A DNA stretch of 64,000 nucleotides. It comes from CAUZIR01 sp965250195 (GTDB lineage Bacteria; Chloroflexota; Dehalococcoidia; Lucifugimonadales; UBA2962). Of the stretch, positions 44,813 through 55,643 are shown in pieces. The notes under the pieces are model-generated. The model did no database searches, was not told the DNA's origin, and worked only from the letters and a program-made list of their open reading frames with translations. Where the stretch lies: positions 186,001 through 250,000 of the forward strand of contig OZ252295.1 in NCBI GenBank assembly GCA_965250195.1, read 5' to 3'. Position 1 is the first letter of the stretch. Each line of letters begins with the position of its first letter. The translations under genes and the position numbers were made by a program.

Positions 44813-45423
44813 GCGCGCCTACAAAAGTCGCTTTCTGGCTAATTGTCTCCGCACAGGTGGTGATCCTGCTGGGGTTTGTCGGGGTGCGGGAATATCGGCT
44901 CCAAACGGGCACCGAGGTGGTGCTCAAGACGGTGCCGGTCGACCCCCGGTCCCTGTTGCAAGGAGACTATGCCATTCTCAGGTACGAAATCGGCCGATTG
45001 CCGCCAAACCTGGGCCAGTTGGACCTGGGCGAGACCGTGTACGTCATGTTGGACAAGCGAGACGGCGCGTGGCGCGCCGTCGCTTACCATGTCTGGAAGC
45101 CCGAGATCCGTACGGACGCGCTCTTCATTAAGGGCACCGTCGGGCCCGGCGACTGGCTGGACTTCGGCATAGACACCTACTTCGTGCCCGAGGGAACGGG
45201 CATGGACATCCAGGGTTCCGAAGACGTAAACGTTAAGGTCGCGATCGACTCGAACGGGAATGCCGCGATAAAAGAAGTGTTCGTCGACGGCCTGTCGTTC
45301 ACCTCCGGCGAGGCCCTGGACACCAAGGCAGTGTCACCGATCGGCCCGACAGCGACGCAGCAGCCACTCGCCAAGCCGACCCGCACACCCGAGGCCACAC
45401 CGGTGCCTAAGCCCGAGCGCTAG
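44809..45423 (+). CDS. GDYXXLXY-domain protein
   Basis: This 204-residue protein has an N-terminal signal-anchor helix (FWLIVSAQVVILLGFVGV) followed by an extracytoplasmic domain with the defining motif LLQGDYAILRYEI (GDYxxLxY) at about residue 51. The P/T-rich C-terminus is probably disordered. The TTG start overlaps the preceding TGA, so it is translationally coupled to the DUF2157 gene. Its stop overlaps the stop of the convergent HpcH gene by 4 bp. Confidence 0.88.
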   Translation: MSAPTKVAFWLIVSAQVVILLGFVGVREYRLQTGTEVVLKTVPVDPRSLLQGDYAILRYEIGRLPPNLGQLDLGETVYVMLDKRDGAWRAVAYHVWKPEIRTDALFIKGTVGPGDWLDFGIDTYFVPEGTGMDIQGSEDVNVKVAIDSNGNAAIKEVFVDGLSFTSGEALDTKAVSPIGPTATQQPLAKPTRTPEATPVPKPER

Positions 45424-46205
45424 CGGCGGGCGGCGTTCGCCCGGCCCGCGCGACCCAGATACTCCCGGCCGCCTTCCAGCACCCAGTCGATCCACGGCAC
45501 GAGAAAGAGCCGCACGCCCAGGTCGACATAGTGCGACAGTGGCCTGCCGATCGGCAGCGTGCCGGGTGTTCGCCCCGCGGCGGCGATCTGGGAGATGGCC
45601 GCGTCCACCGCCGCCGACACGTCGGGGTGATCGGGGCGACCGACCAGACCCATGCTCTGGGACAGGTCCACGGGCGCGACGAAGAAGGCATCGATGTGGT
45701 CTACATCCAGGATTGCTGGCAGATTATCGACTCCCTCCACGTCCTCGATGATGACCATGATGAAGGTGTCTTCGTTGGATGCGGTATGCCAATCCCGCAC
45801 GCCTAGAGACCGGCGCCCGAAAGAATTCCCGCGCATCCCGACCGGCCCGAATTTCGCGGCCCTAACCACCTCACTTGCCTGCGCGGCCGTCTTTACGTGG
45901 GGCACTGCAATGGCGTTTGCACCACAGTCCAGAGACCGGTAGATGATGCCGGGGTTGGCCTCGCTCACCCGGACGAGCGGCGTAATGCCCGCCACGTCTG
46001 CAGCGCGGGTAAGGCTCATTATGTCGGCGAAGTCGATGGGGCCATGCTCGGTTTCCAGCCAGACGGCATCGAAGCCGGTCTGCCCCAGGTGCTCGATCAA
46101 CTCGCCATCCACCGGACCGAAGGCTATGGTTACGATTCCGCCATCGGCATCGGCCAGCTTTCGCTTCATAGTGTTGGATCGGTCGACTGTCAGTTCGTAC
46201 TCCAC
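45420..46205 (-). CDS. HpcH/HpaI aldolase family protein (copy 2)
   Basis: This paralogue of the 10.3-11.1 kb gene shares MKRKLAD, GELIEHLGQTGFDAVWLETE, EHGPIDFADI, RVSEANPGIIYRSLDCGANA, AVPHVKTA, MVIIEDVEGVDNLPAIL and FFVAPVDLSQSMG. The GTG at 46205 gives 261 residues; start choice is uncertain, as starts up to 46301 are in frame but would overlap the divergent lipoprotein gene. The substrate of either copy is unknown; two diverged copies suggest different substrates. Confidence 0.85.
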   Translation of the reverse strand: MEYELTVDRSNTMKRKLADADGGIVTIAFGPVDGELIEHLGQTGFDAVWLETEHGPIDFADIMSLTRAADVAGITPLVRVSEANPGIIYRSLDCGANAIAVPHVKTAAQASEVVRAAKFGPVGMRGNSFGRRSLGVRDWHTASNEDTFIMVIIEDVEGVDNLPAILDVDHIDAFFVAPVDLSQSMGLVGRPDHPDVSAAVDAAISQIAAAGRTPGTLPIGRPLSHYVDLGVRLFLVPWIDWVLEGGREYLGRAGRANAARR

Positions 46206-46277
46206 GTCGGTCTGGCCATGGGAAGTCGGTTCGGCGGAGTATTGCACAGGCGAGAGATGTAGTATTTCGACTGTGAG

Positions 46278-46958
46278 ATGAGGCGAATCGCGCTCGGCCA
46301 AACGGCATACCTGCGATCGGCGCTGCCAGTGGCAATGGCGCTGGCGATGATTGTGGCCGCGTGCGGACGCTCCGGCTCGGACATGACCGACGGCCCGAAC
46401 CCGTTCGCGGCCCCTACCCCTTTCGAAGTGACGGACACGGTGATCGCGACACCGTCTCCCGAAGAGATTCTGTTCGCCCCTGTGGTCAGTGAACTTGGCT
46501 ATGCCCTGGTTCCGCGATAGCTACCGGACGGGTTTGACCTGGGCACGGTCGAGACGCTGATGTTCCCTTCCAATCCCACCGGAAGGCAGATCTACTCAGA
46601 GTCCGCCGATAGCACATTTGAGCTACATATCTCATACCCGATGATTTTCCCGCCCACGGGCGGCTCGCTCTTTGAACACGCCGGGTTTGGCATTCCCGAG
46701 GATGCGCTGATAGAACTCCCCCTCAATGGCGGCACCGGGTTTTTGATACGGGGCGGGTGGGACCCGCAGACACTCAGGTTGGAACTTCCCACCGAGGCCA
46801 GGTGGGATTACGAGCGGTCGCTGACGGTGATGATCGCCTTCCAAATGGGCTCGGTTGAGCCCGTGTGGGTGGCGGTGCGGGCGGAGCACTTGCCAGACCT
46901 ATGGATCTCGGTGGCCGAGCTAATCAGCATCGCCGAGTCTATCGACAAGGTGCGCTAG
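46278..46958 (+). pseudogene. Lipoprotein gene interrupted by an in-frame TAG
   Basis: The first part (46278-46520) encodes a signal peptide with lipobox VAAC (VAMALAMIVAACGRSG) and a P/T-rich linker ending ELGYALVPR-TAG. The same frame continues from the TAG with LPDGFDLGTVETLMFPSNP to a stop at 46956, giving 226 codons in all. The downstream part has no signal of its own and reads as a beta-rich extracytoplasmic domain. The simplest view is one lipoprotein broken by a nonsense mutation at 46518-46520. Function is unrecognised. Confidence 0.7.
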
Positions 46959-47007
46959 AGCGCTTTCCGGGGCACTTTTCTCACCGTGCGCCTGGGAGAG
47001 GCTCCGG

Positions 47008-47112
47008 TTACTTGCCCTTCATTGGGTTGCAGTCGAGTTCGGCGGGCTGATCTGGTGTGGTCAGCGACTCGCCATTCACCATGTCCACCAGCTGTACTTT
47101 TACTAGACCCAC
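47008..47112 (-). CDS. Possible 34-residue small protein
   Basis: A GTG start is preceded by a perfect AGGAGG (47127-47122) with 9-nt spacing; the product is MGLVKVQLVDMVNGESLTTP followed by 14 more residues and TAA. It lies alone in a 364-bp gap between the broken lipoprotein and the GS-like gene, on the minus strand. A pair of palindromes lies just upstream. No homologue is recognised. It is also possible that this is a leader or chance ORF. Confidence 0.45.
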   Translation of the reverse strand: MGLVKVQLVDMVNGESLTTPDQPAELDCNPMKGK

Positions 47113-47148
47113 GGTCCTAGACCTCCTCGCACGAGATTGGGGTTCAGG

Positions 47149-47175
47149 CTTGAGCTCAAGAACAGATATATGTTC
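47149..47175. promoter_or_regulatory. Two adjacent palindromes, candidate operator
   Basis: CTTGAGCTCAAG (47149-47160) is a perfect 12-bp palindrome. It is directly followed by GAACA-N6-TGTTC (47160-47175). They sit upstream of the 34-codon minus-strand ORF and downstream of an A/T-rich CATATAT stretch that could be its -10. Confidence 0.4.
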
Positions 47176-47248
47176 CGGTCGCCCATGGCCGGGAAAGCGG
47201 CCCCATACCCCTTGCCCAACAGGCGCGATTTTACCATTTGGCCCCAAA

Positions 47249-47277
47249 TTGGCCTTCCTTGCCCATAGGGCTATGAT
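47249..47277 (+). promoter_or_regulatory. Promoter of the glutamine-synthetase-like gene
   Basis: TTGGCC (47249-47254), a 17-bp spacer and TATGAT (47272-47277). Predicted start of transcription is near 47284, giving a leader of about 39 nt with GGAGGG before the ATG at 47323. Confidence 0.55.
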
Positions 47278-47322
47278 TCAGGCAACTGGGCGCCCGGTTG
47301 ACGGGAACGGTTGGAGGGCAAC

Positions 47323-48684
47323 ATGAACGCAGACGCAGACGAGGTGGTCCGAGCGGCCAGGGAATCCGGCGTCCAGCTGGTCACCTTCATGTACTGCGAC
47401 AACGCCGGAGTAATTAGAAACAAGTCCACTCACGTAAACAGCCTCAAGTGGCGAATGGAGAGCCGTATCGGCTTTTCCACCACCATGCAGGCGATGGCGG
47501 CCCAGGACCGCATCATGCCCTTCGAAGGGATGACGGTCGTCGGGGAGTTTCGTTTGGTCCCTGACCCGGCTACCTTCAGGGTTCTACCGTACGCACCTCG
47601 GCGCGCGACGATGATAGGCGACATGATGACGTTGGATCGGCGACCTTATGAGGCGTGCCCGCGCAACTTTTTAAAGCGCATGATCGCAGAGGCGGAAAAG
47701 GTGGGCATCCGCCTGCAGGTCTCGTTTGAAACAGAGTGGACGCTCGCGCGTGAAGACGATGACCGGATGGTCCCGTGTGACCATACCGTCGCCTACGCCG
47801 CCGCCAGCATGACGGAGCCGCTCCAAGTAGTCGACGACGTTATCGAGGCGCTGGGACAGCAAGGGCTTTCTGTGGAGATCTACCACCCGGAGGGAGGGCC
47901 GTGCCAGCAAGAGGTCACGGTGAGGCATTCGGACCCGCTCAGGGCCGCCGACAATCAGCTCATCTACCGAGAAACCGTACGCAACGTCGCCCGTCGGCAC
48001 GGCTTCTACGCCTCCCTAGCACCCATGCCGTTCGCCGACAAACAGGGCAACGGCTGCCATATCCACATCAGCGCGTGGGACATGAAGGGGGAGGAAAACC
48101 TGTTCCATGACCCCAAAGACAGCGCCTCGCTGAGTACGACCGGGTATCACTTTGTGGCCGGTCTGCTGGAGCACATGCCCGGCCTCACAGCCCTGACGTG
48201 CCCCAGTGTCAACAGCTATCGCCGCCTCAGTGCGAGCAGCTGGGCGAGCGCGTTTATCACGTATGGCCCGGATAATCGAGAGGCCGCCGTGCGCATCCCG
48301 TCAACTCTGTGGGGCCGCGAGCATGAGTCGGTCAACCTGGAGCTGAAGCCCCCGGACGCCAGCGTCAACCCGTACATAGCCCTGGGAGGCGCGATTGCCG
48401 CGGGCCTGGACGGTATAAGGAAGGCTGCCTATCCTCCAGACGGACTTCGAGTCGACAGCGACCCGGGCCTCATGTCAAATGAAGTCCGGAGAGCCAGAGG
48501 CATTCGTCCGTTGCCGGCCAGCCTCGCAGAGGCGTCTGCCGCCCTGGCGGCGGACGATGTGCTGACAGAGTCGATGGGACCGGTGTTGTCCGGCTCGTAC
48601 CTGGCGGTCCGACGAGGCAAGAGTGAACTGTTTGATGAGCACGATGACGACTATGAGTTCGCTCAACATTTTCATCGTTATTGA
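47323..48684 (+). CDS. Glutamine synthetase family protein
   Basis: This 453-residue GS-superfamily ligase has the N-terminal beta-grasp (GVQLVTFMYCDNAGVIRNKS), metal ligands in VSFETEWTLARE and GPCQQEVTVRHSDP, the GS signature MPFADKQGNGCHIHISAWD, and YGPDNREAAVRIPS plus ELKPPDASVNPYIAL. The wording is closer to the FluG/PuuA-like group than to housekeeping GlnA, so glutamine synthesis is not assured; gamma-glutamylation of an amine is a fair alternative. The adenylylation-site loop is absent. Confidence 0.88.
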   Translation: MNADADEVVRAARESGVQLVTFMYCDNAGVIRNKSTHVNSLKWRMESRIGFSTTMQAMAAQDRIMPFEGMTVVGEFRLVPDPATFRVLPYAPRRATMIGDMMTLDRRPYEACPRNFLKRMIAEAEKVGIRLQVSFETEWTLAREDDDRMVPCDHTVAYAAASMTEPLQVVDDVIEALGQQGLSVEIYHPEGGPCQQEVTVRHSDPLRAADNQLIYRETVRNVARRHGFYASLAPMPFADKQGNGCHIHISAWDMKGEENLFHDPKDSASLSTTGYHFVAGLLEHMPGLTALTCPSVNSYRRLSASSWASAFITYGPDNREAAVRIPSTLWGREHESVNLELKPPDASVNPYIALGGAIAAGLDGIRKAAYPPDGLRVDSDPGLMSNEVRRARGIRPLPASLAEASAALAADDVLTESMGPVLSGSYLAVRRGKSELFDEHDDDYEFAQHFHRY

Positions 48685-48747
48685 TGCACTGTTAGTGGGC
48701 AACTCACAAGACGAGCATTAGCCGGAGAAGGACCAGGAGATTCAAGG

Positions 48748-48948
48748 ATGAATATGGACGACATCGGTCGGCGATTTGCGTTGGTGGGCGGAGTGGCGAC
48801 TGGAGTAATCGCGATGGTGGTCGGAGTGAACGCCGCGGCAGATAGCCAATACTGGCAGTCAGCTGTGGCCCTGCTGGCAGCCGCGGCATCGTTCGGGCCG
48901 GTAGGCTTTGTATTCAGCAGATCGACCAGCGGGACCGGTCGCGACTAA
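48748..48948 (+). CDS. Small two-TM membrane protein
   Basis: This 66-residue protein has an N-terminal soluble head MNMDDIGRRF, then two hydrophobic helices (ALVGGVATGVIAMVVGVNAA and SAVALLAAAASFGPVGFVF) and a short polar tail. CAGGAGA precedes the ATG by about 8 bp. It lies 63 bp downstream of the GS-like gene and may share its transcript. Function is unknown. Confidence 0.6.
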   Translation: MNMDDIGRRFALVGGVATGVIAMVVGVNAAADSQYWQSAVALLAAAASFGPVGFVFSRSTSGTGRD

Positions 48949-49673
48949 CAAACAAAGCAACGATGCGGCTGTGGGCCCACAGGCCAGGATGAATTAGCGC
49001 CTAGATGGCCGCACATGACCCGTAGAGCGTTTTTCATCTGTGACAGCAGGGATTTTAAACGTGCGTTGCAATTTCAGCCCTCAAATCGCCCACTCGGGAA
49101 CGGCTGCTGGCGTTACTCGACGCAATTCGTTCCTGAGCGTTACTTAGTCTTTGGCCAAAATCAGGGCCCTGAGCTTAGTCACGCGGCTTGGGTCCGAATT
49201 CAGGCTCGCCAGCAGAACTTTAACGTTTCCGCAACTTCTGAGGTTTGTGATTTGAAGCTAGAGTCGAACGAGCCATGGACTGCAAAGGGGTTGACACGAT
49301 AGCGTTTTCGAACGTTCATCATTCGCTCTTCGGCAATTTGAGGGTCCAAATCAGGGGGTATGGCGGGACAGTGGTAACCACGACCGGACATCAGAACGGT
49401 CGCTAATCCTCGTTACTTTCACGTTACTATTGACCTCAATTCCAGTTACTTTATTGTTACTATTAAAAACCGGTTTTAGTTACTCATTTGTGACCTAAAA
49501 CCCGGTTGCTTTTTAAGCTGGATCCGACCACCGGTGAGGCGTCGTGTGGCCTCTTTCGGGTCACCCGGTCGCCAAGCTCACAACCAGGCCGCCACTCGAT
49601 GTAACGAGGAGGCTATCGCCACGCACAGCGCTCAAAACACAGGCTACCCAGGGGTGGTATTCACTCGACACAA
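48949..49673. other. Gene-poor spacer with repeats before the tRNA/23S operon
   Basis: No convincing gene is present in these 725 bp. The stretch is richer in A+T than its surroundings, notably 49400-49520. It contains at least seven copies of GTTACT, five of them phased (see 49412-49484), and the perfect palindrome AAAACCGGTTTT at 49466-49477. Short open frames here lack ribosome-binding sites. Lying downstream of the tRNA-Met terminator, it may be an old integration site; no integrase is seen. Confidence 0.5.
49412..49484 (+). repeat. Five GTTACT repeats in near-helical phase
   Basis: GTTACT starts at 49412, 49423, 49445, 49456 and 49479, so spacings are 11, 22, 11 and 23 bp. Extra copies are at 49112 and 49139. 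A 12-bp palindrome (49466-49477) lies between the fourth and fifth phased copies. Confidence 0.6.
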
Positions 49674-49710
49674 AAAAAGAGGGCTCCGGATGATCCGGAT
49701 CCCTCTTTTT
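49674..49710 (-). terminator. Terminator of the 23S-tRNA(fMet) operon
   Basis: The arms AAAAAGAGGG and CCCTCTTTTT (49674-49683 and 49701-49710) form a 10-bp outer stem, and TCCGGA repeats (49685-49690, 49694-49699) form a 6-bp inner stem with loop TGA. T-runs on both strands make it bidirectional. It starts 12 nt beyond the tRNA 3' end. Confidence 0.85.
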
Positions 49711-49721
49711 ACTGGTGCAAA

Positions 49722-49796
49722 TGGTTGCGGGGGTAGGACTCGAACCTACGACCTTTGGGTTATGAGCCCAACGAGCTGCCGCTGCTCCACCCCGCG
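49722..49796 (-). tRNA. Initiator tRNA-Met (CAT)
   Basis: This 75-nt tRNA has anticodon CAT in loop CTCATAA. Initiator hallmarks are present: an unpaired first position (C1 against A72), three consecutive G:C pairs next to the anticodon loop (GGG/CCC), and the T-loop GGTTCGAGTCC. The 3' CCA is encoded. The D-loop is short (7 nt), making it 2 nt shorter than the E. coli one. It is transcribed downstream of 23S rRNA, just outside the 23S processing stem. Confidence 0.95.
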
Positions 49797-49804
49797 ACGT
49801 TAAT

Positions 49805-49822
49805 ACTGAATCCTGTTAAACC
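49805..49822 (-). repeat. 3' arm of the pre-23S processing stem
   Basis: This 18-bp sequence is the exact inverted complement of 53038-53055 on the other side of the 23S gene. In the transcript the two arms pair and close the 23S precursor, as in RNase III substrates. It ends 9 nt before the tRNA-Met 5' end. Confidence 0.8.
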
Positions 49823-49874
49823 ATCCCCCGCCCTGTCGGACTATGGGGAGTTACTAATAGACGCGCCCTAATGT

Positions 49875-52992
<3,118 letters not shown>

Positions 52993-53037
52993 CACATTGG
53001 GGCCCATCCACTAGTAAGTAGTTCTTTTCTTTTGCTC

Positions 53038-53055
53038 GGTTTAACAGGATTCAGT
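53038..53055 (-). repeat. 5' arm of the pre-23S processing stem
   Basis: This is a perfect 18-bp inverted copy of 49805-49822. It lies about 45 nt upstream of the mature 23S 5' end and directly after the boxA-like element. Confidence 0.8.
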
Positions 53056-53067
53056 TGTTAAGGTGCA
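53055..53067 (-). promoter_or_regulatory. boxA-like antitermination element
   Basis: TGCACCTTAACAA on the minus strand matches the rRNA boxA consensus TGCTCTTTAACAA at 11 of 13 positions. It lies between the leader hairpin with T-run and the processing stem, where rRNA boxA is expected. Binding by NusB/NusE is inferred. Confidence 0.5.
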
Positions 53068-53068
53068 C

Positions 53069-53098
53069 AAAAAAGACGGCAGGGGCATCCCAGCCGTC
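53069..53098 (-). terminator. Terminator-like hairpin inside the 23S leader
   Basis: A stem GACGGC/GCCGTC (53098-53093 with 53080-53075) is extended by GGG/CCC across a T:T mismatch, with six Ts directly after it (53074-53069). It lies about 60 nt downstream of the predicted 23S transcription start and upstream of boxA, so it is either an attenuator of rRNA synthesis or a terminator of the upstream operon. Confidence 0.7.
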
Positions 53099-53103
53099 CT
53101 ACT

Positions 53104-53153
53104 GAGAAAACTGATTCGGTATGTTACTTGCGCATTTCCCTCATCAGTTTCTC
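53104..53153 (-). promoter_or_regulatory. Long leader hairpin at the 23S transcript 5' end
   Basis: GAGAAACTGAT (53153-53143) pairs with ATCAGTTTTCTC (53115-53104) with one bulged base around a 27-nt loop. It starts about 4 nt after the predicted transcription start and ends just before the terminator-like hairpin. Confidence 0.5.
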
Positions 53154-53163
53154 CAACCCAGGA

Positions 53164-53192
53164 ATTATATTTTCACCAGCCCTGTCAGTCAA
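53164..53192 (-). promoter_or_regulatory. Strong 23S rRNA promoter
   Basis: TTGACT (53192-53187), a 17-bp spacer and a perfect TATAAT (53169-53164) form the best promoter in the window. Transcription should start near 53157, giving a 23S leader of about 165 nt. It lies 50 bp past the stop of the IMPase-like gene on the same strand. Confidence 0.85.
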
Positions 53193-53241
53193 GGGACAAC
53201 CGCCCCTTCCAAACCCTTCCTCCTCCTCTTTCGGATCGTTG

Positions 53242-54138
53242 TTACCGGTCACATGAGGCCCTCACGATGTCCTGCGCCAACGCCTCTGTACAGGCAGCAA
53301 TGAGCCAGGGGACTCGTTCGGCTGAGCGCACCGGATCAAATTCGTAATGGGCCAAATCACCGTTCTCAGAGACGGAGTAGACGCCGACTCCTGAGGCGGC
53401 GGCAAAGCCGAGTCCGGGGTCGATTTCGCTCCGCGGCTCGTCGTACATGACGTAGGCCTGGGTCAGCCCGCGGGCCAGCCACGGATAGCTGCATGCCCCG
53501 CCGTCGGCCCACAGCCTGGCCTTGGGAAATTTGCTCTCCATCCGCTCGAGCAGTCCGGCGGACCGGGTTGTCCATGCCGTTAGGTACTGGGGGCTCATGA
53601 GATAGGCGGCGATGATGGAGTCGTCGGAGAGGGACGTGGCGCTGGACGGATTAACCTCGGTCTCATCGCCGGAGTCCAGCTCCTCGACTGTGACCACCGA
53701 ACCTCCGGCCTTGTACAGCTCTCGGCGGTTGATATCGACAGCTCCGGCCATGACGGGGGCGAATCCCTCGTCAGCGCGCTCCCAAACAGTCAGAACGGAC
53801 CACCACTCCGCGGGCAGCCCCCGCATGAAATGACCGGAGCCGTCGAACGGGTCACAGGTGATGAGGTGTGGGGCCGGGCCGTTGCCGCCGATGCGCCTGC
53901 GGCTGTGTTCGGAGTAGAGGTCGACATCCGCTCCGGCGCCCTCGAGCCAGCGTTGCAGGAGGTCTTCAGAGTATCGGTCGAGGCCGATTTCTACGTCTTC
54001 GCTTTCGATGCGCCCGGCGACGGGACCGAGTACTTCGCGGCCCTCTCCCCGGCCACGAAGACGCGGCACCTCCTCTGCAAGCTGCCGCAGGTAGCCGTCG
54101 ATCGCGCCCCGCAGGCGCTCATTCGCGCCGTCGTTCAT
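53242..54138 (-). CDS. Inositol monophosphatase/FBPase-like protein
   Basis: This 298-residue protein of the Li-sensitive phosphatase superfamily has TCDPFDGSGHFMRGLPAEWW as its metal-binding DPxDGS motif, an acidic EHSRRR stretch before it, and a late WADGGACSYPWLARGL that replaces the usual WDxAAG region. The atypical third motif makes the substrate, and even phosphatase activity, uncertain. Its ATG overlaps the stop of the LLM gene as ATGA. It is the last gene of the ubiD-ubiA-ubiX operon. Confidence 0.75.
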   Translation of the reverse strand: MNDGANERLRGAIDGYLRQLAEEVPRLRGRGEGREVLGPVAGRIESEDVEIGLDRYSEDLLQRWLEGAGADVDLYSEHSRRRIGGNGPAPHLITCDPFDGSGHFMRGLPAEWWSVLTVWERADEGFAPVMAGAVDINRRELYKAGGSVVTVEELDSGDETEVNPSSATSLSDDSIIAAYLMSPQYLTAWTTRSAGLLERMESKFPKARLWADGGACSYPWLARGLTQAYVMYDEPRSEIDPGLGFAAASGVGVYSVSENGDLAHYEFDPVRSAERVPWLIAACTEALAQDIVRASCDR

Positions 54139-55032
54139 AGGGTCGGTACGAGGTCCTCGGCGAAGTGGTGCAGTAGCTCGACGGTGCGATCTGTGCTCTC
54201 GGCGGTGACTGAGAGGATCATGTAGTCGAGTCCGGCCTCAGCGTATTGACGCAGGTCGCCGACCACCTCTTCGTCGCTGCCCGTCAGCGCCACGCGCTCG
54301 CCGTTCTCCTCGGTTTTCTCGGTCAGATTCATGTTCATTGTAATGGCGGCGCCGATCTCAGACGGGTCACGATCCCGCTCCTCACACAGCTCGCCAAGCC
54401 GCGCGAGCATGTCTTTCACATCTGCCGGAGACACGAAGATGCCGTTCCAGTAATCGCCGTAGGTTGCCACCCGCCTCAGGGCGGCATCGGTTTTGCCGCC
54501 GACCCATATCGGCGGGTGTGGCTTTTGCACCGGCCTGGGGAAAAAGACTTTTCCGGACACGGAGAAGTGCTCACCTGTAAACTCCGGCACGTCCGATGCA
54601 CACGCGGCCTTGAAGACCTCCAGGTGCTCGTTGGTCACCGTCCCCCGTGAATCGAAGTCGGCAAAGATGCCCTCGAACTCTTCGGGCATCCAGCCGGTTC
54701 CGATGCCGAAGTCGATCCGTCCGCCGGACAACACATCGAGCGTGGCTATTGTCTTGGCGTTCAGTACCGGGTTGCGGAACGGCACGCACAGGATGGTGAA
54801 GCCCAATCGGACCCGACGGGTTATGCCAGCGAGGTACGCAAGTGTGGTGGGGGCTGAACATGTGAGGGTAGAGTTCCATGATGTTGGTCGGGTAGACGGT
54901 GCGCTCAGAGACCCTTACGGAGTCGAGCCCGGTCTGCTCAGTGGCCAGGGCCACCCTCGACGCGTAGTCGGCCTGACCCTCCGGGGTGATTTCCGGGTTG
55001 ATCGCGTTAGTGACTGCAATGCCAAATTTCAT
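54135..55032 (-). pseudogene. LLM-class oxidoreductase, frameshifted
   Basis: The N-terminal part starts MKFGIAVTNAINPEITPEGQ and runs in one frame to MFSP near 54850; the rest (TTLAYLAGITRRVRLGFTIL, LSGGRIDFGIGTGWMPEEFE, PHPPIWVGGKTDAALRR) is in another. Deleting one base from the five-C run at 54849-54853 joins both into a normal LLM of about 298 residues reading FSPTTLAYLAG. The gene overlaps both neighbours by 4 bp, so it was recently intact. A sequencing or assembly error in the homopolymer is as likely as true inactivation. Confidence 0.8.
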
Positions 55033-55643
55033 TGTTGCTCCTCAGAAGGGCCACGGTACTGCATGTGCTGGGGCAGGTCATCGATGATGCCCAGGGCCCT
55101 GATCACTCGATGCGCGAGAAATTCAACTACGTCATCGACGGTGTTCTGGTCCAAATAAAACGCCGGCTCCGGGGGAACGACGGTGGCCCCCGCCGCCGCC
55201 GCGTCAGTGAGGTTGCGCAGGTGGATTACGCTGAGGGGAGACTCTCTGGGGACTATCACCAAAGGTCGCCTCTCTTTGATAGTCACGTCCGCCGCCCGCC
55301 GCAGCAGGTTATCTGCATGCCCGTGGGCGATGGCCGCCGCCGTCGCCATGGAACACGGTACGACCGCCATTCCCGCCGTGGGAAAGGTGCCGGAGGCGAT
55401 GGGAGCCCTCAGGTCGCCTATCGGGTAGTGGGTAAAGTCGCCCATGTCGCCCCACCTCTCAAGTGCTTCGCCAAGAGTCTCGTCCATCTCCTCGGTCCAC
55501 ACCATTCTCGCGGCAGACGACGCGACGGCGACGACCGGGACGTCTTTCGACAACAGCAACTGAATCGTTTCCCGGGCCAGTACCGAGCCGCTGGCACCAC
55601 TGATGCCGACGATCACGGGCCGGTTTCCGTTAGTGCTCGTCAT
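55029..55643 (-). CDS. ubiX: UbiX-family flavin prenyltransferase
   Basis: UbiX makes prenylated FMN, the cofactor of UbiD decarboxylases. The 204-residue product has VIVGISGASGSVLARETIQL, VVPCSMATAAAIAHGHADNL, LLRRAADVTIKERRPLVIV and PRESPLSVIHLRNLTDAAAA. The ATG at 55643 overlaps the ubiA stop, and its TGA overlaps the LLM start. A ubiD partner lies two genes upstream. Confidence 0.93.
   Translation of the reverse strand: MTSTNGNRPVIVGISGASGSVLARETIQLLLSKDVPVVAVASSAARMVWTEEMDETLGEALERWGDMGDFTHYPIGDLRAPIASGTFPTAGMAVVPCSMATAAAIAHGHADNLLRRAADVTIKERRPLVIVPRESPLSVIHLRNLTDAAAAGATVVPPEPAFYLDQNTVDDVVEFLAHRVIRALGIIDDLPQHMQYRGPSEEQQ

Noticed and set aside
47160..47175. GAACA-N6-TGTTC as a LexA box
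   Set aside because: The Gram-positive-type LexA site is GAAC-N4-GTTC; here the arms are 8 bases apart counted the same way, so it is kept only as an unassigned palindrome.
49200..49391. A 63-codon minus-strand frame next to the repeats
   Set aside because: It has no ribosome-binding site or domain and lies in a repeat-rich spacer; too weak to call.
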